Origin: an uncultured Sphingomonadaceae bacterium
GTDB taxonomy: Bacteria > Pseudomonadota > Alphaproteobacteria > Sphingomonadales > Sphingomonadaceae
Direction of reading: 5' to 3'
NCBI GenBank assembly: GCA_947497085.1
Contig: CANMFE010000003.1
Coordinates: 369,940 to 433,939, forward strand
Length of the DNA stretch: 64,000 bases
This document shows, in pieces, positions 53,685 to 62,727 of the stretch. The notes under the pieces were generated by a model. It worked only from the letters and a program-made list of their open reading frames with translations, did not search any database and was not told the DNA's origin. The position numbers and the translations under genes were made by a program. Numbering within the stretch: the stretch's first letter is position 1; every line of letters begins with the position of its first letter.

Positions 53685-54455
53685 TTAATCGCGGCGGAAA
53701 AAATTTCCTGCAGCCCATCCAAAAAGCAGGGATATGATCACCGCGCTCAGGCCATATATGAATGACATATCCTCTGCCATCCACGCCAGAAAACCCTCAA
53801 ATCCGAACTTGCGGATTTCCACCTCACGTACCGCTGCCGCCAGCACCTTGCCATTCTGGATCAGGAAAGTTTCAGCAGTGTACGTGCCAACCGGTACGCT
53901 GGAAGGAATCTGGATGCGCGCCTGATACAGCACAGATTCGCTGATCGTGACACTATTGCCGCTTTCGCCATATAGCCCGCCCCGGGCCTTCAGATCGACA
54001 AGCCCCTCGGTAAAACGCCTCTGTTCTTCCGGATCAATCGACCCTGCGGGGGAAAGTTGCAAATAATCAAGGCCCAGCTCATATATCGCCGCCGTTTTTT
54101 CATCGACAATTTCAGTGATCGGGCGCGAGGACGCAACGGCAAAATATCCCGGAGCAGAACGGAATTCGGTGCTGTCGGCATTGACCCAGATTCCGGCTAT
54201 CTGCTGCTTTTCACGCACGATGATAGGTTGCACAGGCCCTTTAAGAACGACAACAATATCTGTTTCCCTGTTGGAAGATGAACCGGGTGCGACCAGCGCA
54301 CCAAATAAAAGCAGCTCTGCCCCGGTAAAGCCGTACTGAATGTTGATTTCGCGCTGCGACACCTCTGGCACCAGTGTTGGCTCCTGCGCAGCGGCTATGC
54401 CCGGTATGCAGGCAAGAGCCAGAAAGGCGAGCACGATATGATGCCAGTACCGCAT
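53685..54455 (-). CDS. TIGR02186 family exported protein
   Basis: A 256-residue protein found in alphaproteobacteria next to TSUP permeases. It has a signal peptide (HHIVLAFLALACIPGIAAAQ), a periplasmic beta-rich domain starting REINIQYGFTGAELLLFGA, and a C-terminal membrane segment (SFIYGLSAVIISLLFGWAAG). The function is unknown; the constant pairing with the TSUP gene suggests an accessory of sulfur-compound or anion transport. Only one base separates it from the upstream TSUP stop, so they are co-translated. Confidence 0.87.
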   Translation of the reverse strand: MRYWHHIVLAFLALACIPGIAAAQEPTLVPEVSQREINIQYGFTGAELLLFGALVAPGSSSNRETDIVVVLKGPVQPIIVREKQQIAGIWVNADSTEFRSAPGYFAVASSRPITEIVDEKTAAIYELGLDYLQLSPAGSIDPEEQRRFTEGLVDLKARGGLYGESGNSVTISESVLYQARIQIPSSVPVGTYTAETFLIQNGKVLAAAVREVEIRKFGFEGFLAWMAEDMSFIYGLSAVIISLLFGWAAGNFFRRD

Positions 54456-54456
54456 T

Positions 54457-55371
54457 TTACTGCACCGTCACCGTATAGATTTCATCGGGTTGCCAACCAA
54501 GACCAATGGCCAGCCGCAACGCGACAACAAGCACCAATGCGGCCAGCAGCAGGCGCAGATATTCAGGCTTCAGCCTTTGCGCAAACCGTGCGCCCAGTTG
54601 CGCGCCGACAACACTGCCCAATAGCAACAGCACGGCCAGCACAATATCCACCGCCTTGGTCGTCATGCTATGCACCATGGTCGAAGCTATCGTGACAAAC
54701 AGTATCTGGAACAAAGATGTGCCCACCACCACCTGCGCACCCATGCCCAGCAGGTAGAGCATCGCCGGCACCATCACAAAACCGCCCCCCACACCCAGCA
54801 GAATGGTCAATATGCCAGTGACAAAACCAAGTATAAGCGGCGCGAGCGGAGAAATATAAAGACCCGAACGATAAAAACGCCAGCGTAGCGGCAGGTTGGC
54901 CACCAGCGGATGGTGGCGGCGTTTTTTGGCCTTCAACTGCCGTCCGGTGCGCATCGCAATCACCGTGCGGATGCTTTCATTCGCCATCATGCCGCCAATA
55001 CTGCCCAGCATTAGTACGTATAATATATTAATAACCGTATCGATTTGCCCAAGCCGTTGCAGCAGGCTGAACAGCATGGCACCAAATACCGTGCCCAGCA
55101 GCCCCCCCACGACCAGCACTGCACCCATATGATAATCAACACCCTTGCGCCGGGTATAGGCAATAACGCCCGAAACGCTGGCACCTGTCACCTGGGTCGA
55201 GGCGGATGCAGCCGCGACCGTGGGCGGGATACCGTAAAAGATCAGCAATGGCGTTGTCAGGAAACCGCCGCCCACGCCAAACATACCCGACAGGAAACCA
55301 ACCAGTCCGCCCAGGCCGATAATGACCAGTGCATTGACCGACATATTGGCTATGGGAAGGTAAACGTCCAT
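54457..55371 (-). CDS. Sulfite exporter TauE/SafE (TSUP) family permease
   Basis: A 304-residue integral membrane protein with the duplicated TSUP motif: GFLSGMFGVGGGFLTTPLL in the first half and GFVTGILTILLGVGGGFVMV in the second. About eight membrane segments are apparent. Members move sulfite, sulfoacetate or other anions across the inner membrane. I chose the ATG at 55371 (MDVYLPIANMSV); the longer frame to 55449 has no membrane logic. It is followed at once by the TIGR02186 gene. Confidence 0.88.
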   Translation of the reverse strand: MDVYLPIANMSVNALVIIGLGGLVGFLSGMFGVGGGFLTTPLLIFYGIPPTVAAASASTQVTGASVSGVIAYTRRKGVDYHMGAVLVVGGLLGTVFGAMLFSLLQRLGQIDTVINILYVLMLGSIGGMMANESIRTVIAMRTGRQLKAKKRRHHPLVANLPLRWRFYRSGLYISPLAPLILGFVTGILTILLGVGGGFVMVPAMLYLLGMGAQVVVGTSLFQILFVTIASTMVHSMTTKAVDIVLAVLLLLGSVVGAQLGARFAQRLKPEYLRLLLAALVLVVALRLAIGLGWQPDEIYTVTVQ

Positions 55372-55481
55372 AACGCATGCTGTATCGTGTTTTGCGGCCA
55401 AGCAAAAGCGCGGGTAGCACGATTGGCGATAATAATTTGTGTTTGCCACAACCGGGCGGCAAAAACGCGGCCCGTATCGCG

Positions 55482-56732
55482 CTAAAAATCGGTGGCGAGT
55501 GTAAGCGCCAGCCCCGAACCCGGCTGCGCATTTCCGGCGACACGCCGCCGCCAGTCAAGTGACATTTTTGCGCGGCCACTTGCAACGGGAAAACGCACCG
55601 AAGCTCGCGGACCGATATCCAGCCGGACTATATTGTCCCGCGCACTTTTGGCAGTTTTTTCACCTGTCTGTCCCCCCGACCATAATCCCGCACCCATAGA
55701 AATATCCACCTTGCCCTGGCGGGCAATTTTCCGCTCAGCCACCATCTGCAGGTCAAAAAACAGCTGTGGGTCCTTTGCGCCCGCCGCCCCTGCCTGCGCA
55801 TATATGTCCGCGGAAAAGCGCGCTGGCAGTTTTACCGGCGGGATCTGTGTGACAGCATAGGCGGCGGCACGCGTCCGTGCACTTTTGCCAAGGGCGAACC
55901 TTTGTTCCCCCGCCAATGCCACCGGAATATCAGGCAATGGTCGTACCGTTACACCGAGCGCTATATCCGCATCATCAAAACCAGGCCTGTCACCATTCGG
56001 CAACGCGCTCGCAAGTCGGGCATAAAGATGCACCCGCCTTTTGCTTTGCGAGTTGAGCGCATAACGCCCCACCAGCCCGGCCTGGCTCCCGCCATATTGT
56101 CCTTGCCCTACGCTCAACGTGCGGCCGCCCGGCCGGACAAAAGCCCAGCCCTGCAAAGACCATCTGTCCGGCTGGGAGGTTGATATGGCTGGTGCAGATG
56201 TGAAGGGCCCCTGCCGCAGCCCGATTTCCAGATGCCGCCATTTGTCAGGCCGCATATCTTGCGTGCCTGCAGCAAATGCTGACCGAAAACCCGGCCCCCC
56301 CATATAGCCGGAACTGCGCATATATAGCAGGTGATGTTGCGCCATTATGGCGGGATCCATGCCCCTGGACCGGATTAATGCGGGCGGCTTTGGCATAGAA
56401 ATATAGCGCTGGGAAATATAGCGCTGGGAAATATAGCGCTGGGAAATATAGCGCTGGGAAATATAGCCCCGGTCATGGTTTACAGCTGTACCGGCATCGC
56501 GCGGATAACCGCGTACTGCATATGGGGCTGCAGCTGTCCGGACTGTATTTTCTGTCGTATCTGTTTCCGCCATGGCCGTGCCGGGCAAAGCCACATGCGG
56601 CGCATAGGGGTTTTGCATCACTGCATCCTGGCCCGGCAGATAGGCAATGATCCGCGCCAGTATCCAGACACATGCCACAATGCCCAGAAAGATGATGGGT
56701 TGGCCGCGCATATTCCGGTCAGCCACTGTCAT
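55482..56732 (-). CDS. NfrA-like outer-membrane barrel protein with tandem YISQR repeat
   Basis: A 416-residue protein whose N-terminus has a membrane segment or signal (PIIFLGIVACVWILARIIAYL). Residues about 89-112 contain four copies of YISQR encoded by a 15-bp tandem repeat. The C-terminal 250 residues look like an outer-membrane barrel (alternating hydrophobic strands, ending SGLALTLATDF with a terminal aromatic). Strands such as FVRPGGRTLSVGQGQYGGSQ resemble the C-terminal domain of phage N4 receptor NfrA. It overlaps the glycosyltransferase gene by four bases; NfrA and NfrB pairs are involved in surface polysaccharide or phage adsorption. The NfrA name is inference from context and general pattern. 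Confidence 0.72.
   Translation of the reverse strand: MTVADRNMRGQPIIFLGIVACVWILARIIAYLPGQDAVMQNPYAPHVALPGTAMAETDTTENTVRTAAAPYAVRGYPRDAGTAVNHDRGYISQRYISQRYISQRYISQRYISMPKPPALIRSRGMDPAIMAQHHLLYMRSSGYMGGPGFRSAFAAGTQDMRPDKWRHLEIGLRQGPFTSAPAISTSQPDRWSLQGWAFVRPGGRTLSVGQGQYGGSQAGLVGRYALNSQSKRRVHLYARLASALPNGDRPGFDDADIALGVTVRPLPDIPVALAGEQRFALGKSARTRAAAYAVTQIPPVKLPARFSADIYAQAGAAGAKDPQLFFDLQMVAERKIARQGKVDISMGAGLWSGGQTGEKTAKSARDNIVRLDIGPRASVRFPVASGRAKMSLDWRRRVAGNAQPGSGLALTLATDF
56401..56460. repeat. Tandem repeat, 4 x 15 bp, in the NfrA-like gene
   Basis: Four exact copies of ATATAGCGCTGGGAA plus 7 bases of a fifth. On the coding strand each copy encodes YISQR, so changes in copy number keep the frame. 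Confidence 0.95.
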
Positions 56733-58054
56733 TCAGGCAATCCCGGCTTGATAATGTGCCGCGTCTTTTCCCAGCGCAGGCGCGTACCTTTCAGGTCGCG
56801 GACGTAACCGGCCAGCGCGCGGCGCGCGGCCATGATACTGATGATATTGGCGACGACCACCCGCGGTACCGAAAGAAGGCCTTCGCGCCAGCCATATTGC
56901 GCCGTGGTAAAGCCAAAACGGAAACAGAGCCGCCACAGCAGGAGCGCAGCATTGCACAGCAATATAAGCGACAACGGCGCGCCAATGGGAACCGGATCAT
57001 AGATACCTGCCCATTTGCCTATAGTGGTAACGGCAAGGAACAGCATGGCTAGATATGCCGCGCATAGCACCAGCGCCGCCAGCACAGCACGCCGGTCGCG
57101 TAGCCGCATCCATTTTTCCGCCCAGTTGCCACGCCATCCCATGCGTTCCCAGCCGAGCAAGGCAATGCCCGCCATCCAGCGGCTCTTCTGGCGTGCTGCC
57201 TCACCAATATCAGAGGGGAAAAATTCCGATGTCGCAATCAGCGTACCGGCCTTATCGCGCTCGCGTACAAAAACACCTAAGCCGCCCATATCCTTGATCC
57301 TGAGGCCCAGTTCATAATCTTCGGTCAGGCTATCGGCATCAAATGGCTGAGCCACCCGGCCGCTGCGCCAGTTCTGCTGCGCTACTGCAACCATGGCTTC
57401 ACGCGAAAACGCACAGCCCACCCCGGCGGCCGGCAATCCGGCCAATACGGCACCACGCACAACCATGGCCTTGCCATGCGCCTCGGCAAATTCATCACAA
57501 TAATGACCCGATACCCAGCGCGAATCCGGGTTGACGAACGGCACCACCGGTATCTGCACAAAATCATGGTTTTGCAGGTAATGTGCGAAAACACGGAGTG
57601 CATCAGTGTGCACCACATCTTCAGCATCCTGCAATATAATGGCACGCACGACTGCATCACCGCGCGCTTCGTCGATGCACATTTGCTGCCATATGGCATT
57701 CAGGCAATCGGCCTTCGATGTTGGTCCATCGCGATCATTCATGACCAGCCGGATGCGCGGATCCTGAAATGCCGCATAGCAAACCGTGTCGATCGTTGCC
57801 CCGTCATTCGGATAGCACCCGACATAGATGCGAATATCATCATGCGGCCATGCCTTGCGGCAATGATGCAGCATATGGCCGATCACATCAGCCTCCTGCC
57901 ACGCGGGAATGAAGATTGCGAAACCGCCCGTATCAATATGAGTATCAATATTGTCAGGAACATCTTCCGGTTCGCGCCGCCGCTCTGAAAACCTCTGCCA
58001 GAATGTTTTTACCCGTTGGCCAAGCCAGATCAGGTCCACCACAATATCGTCCAA
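56729..58054 (-). CDS. NfrB-like membrane glycosyltransferase (family 2)
   Basis: A 441-residue membrane glycosyltransferase of the NfrB/exopolysaccharide type. The catalytic region has FIPAWQEADVI, a DxD-like LQDAEDVVHTDA, the base TEDYELGLR and QKSRWMAG (QxxRW). Three membrane segments follow (about 325-400). Synthesis of a surface glycan exported by the barrel gene product is likely. The only standard start in the frame is a TTG at 58054, but the upstream 51 bases in frame encode the conserved membrane segment GHELLLFAALWFLIGAL, so the true protein probably starts upstream, possibly at a non-ATG codon such as CTG at 58105. Confidence 0.82.
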   Translation of the reverse strand: MDDIVVDLIWLGQRVKTFWQRFSERRREPEDVPDNIDTHIDTGGFAIFIPAWQEADVIGHMLHHCRKAWPHDDIRIYVGCYPNDGATIDTVCYAAFQDPRIRLVMNDRDGPTSKADCLNAIWQQMCIDEARGDAVVRAIILQDAEDVVHTDALRVFAHYLQNHDFVQIPVVPFVNPDSRWVSGHYCDEFAEAHGKAMVVRGAVLAGLPAAGVGCAFSREAMVAVAQQNWRSGRVAQPFDADSLTEDYELGLRIKDMGGLGVFVRERDKAGTLIATSEFFPSDIGEAARQKSRWMAGIALLGWERMGWRGNWAEKWMRLRDRRAVLAALVLCAAYLAMLFLAVTTIGKWAGIYDPVPIGAPLSLILLCNAALLLWRLCFRFGFTTAQYGWREGLLSVPRVVVANIISIMAARRALAGYVRDLKGTRLRWEKTRHIIKPGLPE

Positions 58055-58343
58055 TGCACCGATCAGAAACCAGAGCGCAGCAAAAAGCAGGAGCTCATGC
58101 CCCAGAAAATCAGTCCAGCTGAAAAAATCGCTTAAAACCTGCCCGCCCCTTCAAGATAGGTTTGATATTTCTATATTAAATTTTTGTAATCCACCACCGC
58201 AAATTGGTCCGTTATGGATTATTCGGCGCTGAATGGACCATGCCGCATAAATTTCCGGAAAAAGCGTGCATTACAACGCCGCAAGACTGGACTTGCAGGC
58301 CAATCGCTATAAATATGCACGGAAACGTTAAATAGGAGCATTC
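58055..58343. other. Intergenic region between the glycosyltransferase and nhaA
   Basis: The first ~95 bases, read on the minus strand, appear to encode the N-terminal membrane segment of the glycosyltransferase; a frame stop lies at 58151-58153 and AAGGGG at 58146-58150 is a possible Shine-Dalgarno. The rest must contain divergent promoters; no further structure was seen. Confidence 0.5.
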
Positions 58344-59591
58344 ATGGGCGATAGCGCACCACCACGGTTGGGCACAGATTCTGTATTACGCGACTTCCTG
58401 AAAAGCGAGGCGGCAGGCGGCGTCCTGTTGATGCTCGCGGCCGCGCTTGCGATGATAGTCGCAAACAGCCCGCTTTATGACGCCTATCACCATTTCCTGC
58501 ATGAAATTAAAGGCCCTACCCTGACCAAAAAGCTGGGGCCGATGACTCCGCATCTGTGGATTAATGACGGGTTGATGGCCATTTTCTTCCTGCTGGTCGG
58601 GCTGGAAATCAAACGTGAATTTATTGATGGCCGCCTTTCGACATGGGAAAGGCGGCGGCTGCCTTTCATCGCCGCGGCGGCGGGCATGTTGGTCCCCGCG
58701 CTGATCTACCTGTTCATTACCCGTAACAATCCCGAGCTGGAAAATGGCTGGGCCATCCCCGCTGCAACCGACATTGCCTTTGCCATCGGCGTGCTCGCAC
58801 TCCTGGGCAAACGTGCGCCGGCATCGCTCAAGCTGTTCCTCGTGACCGTTGCGATTGTCGATGACATGGGCGCGGTGGTTATTATTGCGATTGCCTATAC
58901 CGAAACGCTGGCCACAATCTGGCTGTTCATGTCGGCCATAGTGCTCGGCGTGATGTATGTATTCAACAAAAGCGGGGTGCGTTCCATTCCGATATATCTG
59001 ATAATGGCCGCGGTGCTCTGGTACTGCGTGCTTATGTCAGGCGTGCACGCAACGATAGCGGGCGTGCTCGCGGCAATGACGATCCCGCTGGACCGCACAC
59101 CCGGCGCACCTGATGCCAAGGACAGCCCGCTGCATGTATTGGAGCATGCCATCCATCCATGGAGCGCCTATCTCATTATCCCGGTATTCGGCTTTGCCAA
59201 TGCGGGCGTGTCGCTTGAAGGCATGGGGATGGAACAGATCTTGGCACCGCTTCCGCTGGGCATTGCGCTCGGTCTCTTCCTGGGCAAGCAGCTTGGTATT
59301 TTCGGCAGTGTGTGGATTGCGGTCAAAACCGGTTATGCTGACAAGATGGGCGGGGCGAGTTGGACACAGATTTACGGTGTGTCGCTGCTATGCGGAATCG
59401 GTTTTACCATGAGCCTTTTTATCGGCGCACTGGCTTTTCCGGGCAATGCGCTGCTAATAGATGAGGCCAAGATAGGCGTTCTTCTTGGCTCAGTCCTATC
59501 GGCTATTGTCGGTTTCCTTCTGATACGGTTTGCCCCTAATGCGGACAAAACGATGGAAATAGAAGCAGGCGCAGCGGAGGCAGCGGAATAA
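58344..59591 (+). CDS. nhaA: Na+/H+ antiporter NhaA
   Basis: A 415-residue, twelve-segment Na+/H+ antiporter. LTKKLGPMTPHLWINDGLMA and the VDDMGAVVIIAIAYTE segment carry the two adjacent ion-binding aspartates (Asp163/164 in E. coli numbering). GKQLGIFGSVWIAVK and GIGFTMSLFIGALAF are later family blocks. It exchanges sodium for protons across the inner membrane to control pH and salt. AGGAG precedes the ATG. Its stop overlaps the next start (TAATG). Confidence 0.96.
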   Translation: MGDSAPPRLGTDSVLRDFLKSEAAGGVLLMLAAALAMIVANSPLYDAYHHFLHEIKGPTLTKKLGPMTPHLWINDGLMAIFFLLVGLEIKREFIDGRLSTWERRRLPFIAAAAGMLVPALIYLFITRNNPELENGWAIPAATDIAFAIGVLALLGKRAPASLKLFLVTVAIVDDMGAVVIIAIAYTETLATIWLFMSAIVLGVMYVFNKSGVRSIPIYLIMAAVLWYCVLMSGVHATIAGVLAAMTIPLDRTPGAPDAKDSPLHVLEHAIHPWSAYLIIPVFGFANAGVSLEGMGMEQILAPLPLGIALGLFLGKQLGIFGSVWIAVKTGYADKMGGASWTQIYGVSLLCGIGFTMSLFIGALAFPGNALLIDEAKIGVLLGSVLSAIVGFLLIRFAPNADKTMEIEAGAAEAAE

Positions 59592-60925
59592 TGCGGCTCT
59601 GGCCCCTGCTCCTCGTTCCGACTGTGCTGGCAGGGTGCACAGCGCCGGAAAAACAGGCACAGCCTGCGGCGCAGCCAACCGAAGCGCGCAAAGCCACATC
59701 ATCCGAAATGCTGGACCACCTTGCGAACCGCTATGTTCAGCTCAGTCTCGAAATAGGCGAACGAGAGACGGGCTATATTGACGCCTATTACGGCCCCGCC
59801 AAATGGCAGGAAGATGCCAAATCGTCTGAACGTAATCTGGTTCAGCTTGGCAATGCCGTAACACTGCTCGAAGAGCAGCTGGCCAATATTCCCGTGGAGA
59901 CGCTGGCCGATGATGAAAAGCGGCGTGCACACTTCCTGCGTGCCCAGCTGAATGCCGCGCATACACGGCTCATCATGATGCAGGGCGAAACGCTCAGCTT
60001 TCGGGAGGAATCGTTGGGGCTTTTCGGGGCAACGCCTGAATTGAAGCCGCTGGCGAGCTATGACGGCATATTGGCCAATATTGAAAAAATGGTGCCTGGG
60101 GATGGCTCGCTTGATGTGCGTGTGACCGAGTTTCTCGACCGCTATGTTATTCCAAAAGAGCGGTTGAAACCCGTTTTCGATGCCGCGATTGCCGAATGCC
60201 GCGCGCGCACAGCACGGTATATCGAACTTCCCGAAGGTGAGAAATTCACCATGGAGTTTGTCACGGACAAACCATGGAGCGGTTATAACTATTATCAGGG
60301 CGGATATGAAAGCCTGATCCAGATCAACACCGACCTGCCCATCCGCATCAGCCGGGCTGTCGATCTGGGCTGCCATGAAGGTTATCCGGGCCATCATGCA
60401 CTCAACATGTTGCTCGAGGCGCGCCAGGCAAAGGCCAAGGGCTGGCAGGAATTCAGCGTATATCCGCTTTACAGCCCGCAAAGCCTGATTGCCGAGGGGT
60501 CAGCCAATTACGGTATAGATCTCGCTTTTCCGGGCGAAGAGCGCCTGAAATTCGAGCGCGACATTCTCTATCCGCTTGCCGGGCTCGATCCCGCCACAGC
60601 ACGCGCCTATTTCAACCTTACCAACGCCATGGGCGCTTTGTCCGGCGCGCGTTTCACGATAGCGCAGCAATATCTGGACGGCGAAATAGATCGTGAAAAG
60701 GCGGTGAAACTGATCCGTAAATACCAGTTGGTCAGCGAGAAAAGGGCACGCCAGTCGCTTGATTTTAACGACACCTATCGCAGCTATGTCATTAATTACG
60801 GGCTGGGCAAGGATATGGTGCGTGCGTATATCGAAAATGCGGGCAACGATCCTTTGTTCCGCTGGGCCGCGATGGAGCGGATTATCAGCGAACCGGCATT
60901 GCCAGCCAATCTCGTCGGCGAATAA
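59591..60925 (+). CDS. DUF885 family lipoprotein
   Basis: A 444-residue DUF885 protein with a lipobox (TVLAGC at residues 12-17), so it is probably attached to the outer or inner membrane. The core has GYNYYQGGYESLIQINTDL and the metal-binding CHEGYPGHHALN (HExxxGHH-like), suggesting a zinc metallopeptidase fold; activity of most members is not known. It overlaps nhaA by one base and is probably co-transcribed, although a functional link is not evident. Confidence 0.85.
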   Translation: MRLWPLLLVPTVLAGCTAPEKQAQPAAQPTEARKATSSEMLDHLANRYVQLSLEIGERETGYIDAYYGPAKWQEDAKSSERNLVQLGNAVTLLEEQLANIPVETLADDEKRRAHFLRAQLNAAHTRLIMMQGETLSFREESLGLFGATPELKPLASYDGILANIEKMVPGDGSLDVRVTEFLDRYVIPKERLKPVFDAAIAECRARTARYIELPEGEKFTMEFVTDKPWSGYNYYQGGYESLIQINTDLPIRISRAVDLGCHEGYPGHHALNMLLEARQAKAKGWQEFSVYPLYSPQSLIAEGSANYGIDLAFPGEERLKFERDILYPLAGLDPATARAYFNLTNAMGALSGARFTIAQQYLDGEIDREKAVKLIRKYQLVSEKRARQSLDFNDTYRSYVINYGLGKDMVRAYIENAGNDPLFRWAAMERIISEPALPANLVGE

Positions 60926-60938
60926 TAGCTGATGATAT

Positions 60939-61373
60939 TCAATCAGCGCTGTTTTCGGCCATCCGGTAGGGCGTAAATTCCCCAAAAGTACAAGTGCCAA
61001 CATCGAAACCATTTTGCAGGTCCGTTATACGTGCTTGATCGCCACGGCACAGGCTGCCTGCGCTTGTTCGTGTCACTAGCGTATCATTGGTGACGCCGCG
61101 GCACCCCCGATAGGGTTGGTTGACATAGAGCGTATTACCAACTTCATAGACCAGAACATCGTCGCTAATTGCGGTAAAACTGCGGATACGGCTTTGCTGG
61201 ATACATGATACAGGTTCTCCCGCAACGCGTCCGGCAAGCTTTTTATCAAGCTTGGCTTGCTGTTTTTCGGTCAGCTGTGGTTCTTTTTCACCAGCGGCGT
61301 AATCTACAGGAGCGCACCCGGCCAGCGCCACGGCTGAAGCCATGAGGGAAAGGGGAATAAAGATCTTGCGCAT
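60939..61373 (-). CDS. Small lipoprotein of unknown function
   Basis: A 144-residue lipoprotein: MRKIFIPLSLMASAVALAGC is a classic lipoprotein signal. The mature part has an acidic/basic linker (KEPQLTEKQQAKLDKKLAG) and then a compact domain with four cysteines (SCIQQSRIRSF, RGCRGV, SLCRGD, GTCTFGEF), possibly two disulfides. I chose the ATG at 61373 because of the lipobox. It is monocistronic and converges on the DUF885 gene. Confidence 0.8.
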   Translation of the reverse strand: MRKIFIPLSLMASAVALAGCAPVDYAAGEKEPQLTEKQQAKLDKKLAGRVAGEPVSCIQQSRIRSFTAISDDVLVYEVGNTLYVNQPYRGCRGVTNDTLVTRTSAGSLCRGDQARITDLQNGFDVGTCTFGEFTPYRMAENSAD

Positions 61374-61446
61374 AGCTTTTCTCCAGTTTTTTACCCCCGC
61401 AATGGACTGACAATAACAGAAACCACCTTTTTTACAATCAGGCAGC

Positions 61447-61872
61447 CTACCAGCTGCCGCTATTCTCCATTGAAGCCCATGGTTCCTGCGGGGGCAAATG
61501 CTCGCCGCGCTGCAACAGTTCGATGGAAATATTATCGGGTGTGCGCACAAATGCCATATGTCCGTCACGCGGCGGACGGTTGATGGTCACACCCGCATCC
61601 ATCAGTTTCTGGCAGGTTTCGTAAATATTATCGACACGGTAGGCGAGATGGCCGAAATTGCGCCCGCCATCATAGTCCTGCATATCCCAGTTATAGGTCA
61701 GCTCGACTTCCGCAACGCCTTCCTGTCCCGGCGCCGCTAGAAAAACCAGCGTAAAGCGCCCCTTTTCGACATCGAAGCGCCGCACCTCCTCCACACCGAA
61801 CAGCCTGAAAAAGGCAATAGTCGCATCAAGGTCGCGAACACGGATCATGGAGTGGAGATATTCTATGGTCAT
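61447..61872 (-). CDS. gloA: Lactoylglutathione lyase (glyoxalase I) family protein
   Basis: A 141-residue vicinal-oxygen-chelate protein with the four metal ligands of glyoxalase I in position: His in IEYLHSMIRV, Glu in VAEVELTYNWD, His in FGHLAYRVD and Glu in NISIELLQRG. It converts the methylglyoxal-glutathione hemithioacetal to lactoylglutathione. The ATG at 61872 gives the usual start (MTIEYLHSM). It is divergent from the SIMPL gene. Assignment among VOC-family lyases is likely but not certain. Confidence 0.85.
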   Translation of the reverse strand: MTIEYLHSMIRVRDLDATIAFFRLFGVEEVRRFDVEKGRFTLVFLAAPGQEGVAEVELTYNWDMQDYDGGRNFGHLAYRVDNIYETCQKLMDAGVTINRPPRDGHMAFVRTPDNISIELLQRGEHLPPQEPWASMENSGSW

Positions 61873-61973
61873 TTTACTCGCTTTATCGCAGTTCAGAAAC
61901 GGTTCATCGCAGCAAGCGCATAGCGACGAAAGATGATGAGGCGAATATGGATGCAATGGGAAGGAGTAGCAAG

Positions 61974-62723
61974 ATGAGTAAAGAAGAACGTTTCGAGGAA
62001 ACAGATTCCGGCAAATGGATCGGCAATTTTAACAACGTAGTGCTGGCCAGTGCCGGCCTGCTCACCATCGGCCTGGTGGCGGGCGGTTACCTGCTGGGCG
62101 ATGGATTGCTGCGGGCGCGCGAAGCAGACCGCTCCGTCACCGTGCGCGGGCTGGCCGAACGCAATGTCACCGCCGACCTTGCCACCTGGACCATTGCCTA
62201 TAGTTCGAAAAGCGCAAATCTTGCCGAAGCGCAGGCGGAAATTGACCGCGACACAGACGCGATACGCGGCTTTTTCACAGGGTTGGGCTTCAAGGCAGAT
62301 GCCCTGCAACCCACCGGTGCCAATGTGTCACAATATAGCGAATATGGCAAAACCACCTATACCATCCGGCAGCGGCTGTCGCTGCGCACCACCGATATTG
62401 AAAAGGCCCAGGCTGCGGTTGCGCGGCAATTCGACCTGATAAAGCGCGGTGTCGTTCTGGAAGACGGGTCGGGCATGAGCTACACCTTCACCAAGCTAAA
62501 CGACATCAAGCCGGAAATGGTGGCCGAAGCCACCGGGGATGCCCGCAAATCCGCCCAGCAATTTGCCGAAGATAGTGGCACCGACGTGGGTAGCATCAAG
62601 AGCGCAACCCAGGGTTACTTCTCGGTCCAGTCACGCGACGGCGATGGCGGCGGTTACGGCGTGAGCGATACGCCCTATAAAAAGGTGCGCGTGGTGACGA
62701 CCGTCAATTTCTATCTGGAATAA
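61974..62723 (+). CDS. SIMPL domain (DUF541) protein
   Basis: A 249-residue protein with an N-terminal membrane anchor (VVLASAGLLTIGLVAGGYLL) and a SIMPL domain (RSVTVRGLAERNVTADLATW, the conserved start). The C-terminus has YKKVRVVTTVNFYLE, as in family members. SIMPL proteins are periplasmic or anchored and linked to oxidative-stress resistance in a few species; function here is not known. AAGGAG at the right distance supports the ATG at 61974. Confidence 0.86.
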   Translation: MSKEERFEETDSGKWIGNFNNVVLASAGLLTIGLVAGGYLLGDGLLRAREADRSVTVRGLAERNVTADLATWTIAYSSKSANLAEAQAEIDRDTDAIRGFFTGLGFKADALQPTGANVSQYSEYGKTTYTIRQRLSLRTTDIEKAQAAVARQFDLIKRGVVLEDGSGMSYTFTKLNDIKPEMVAEATGDARKSAQQFAEDSGTDVGSIKSATQGYFSVQSRDGDGGGYGVSDTPYKKVRVVTTVNFYLE

Positions 62724-62727
62724 TCGC

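Noticed and set aside
56401..56460. Tandem repeat as a phase-variable on/off switch
   Set aside because: The unit is 15 bp, so gain or loss keeps the frame; only length variation is expected.
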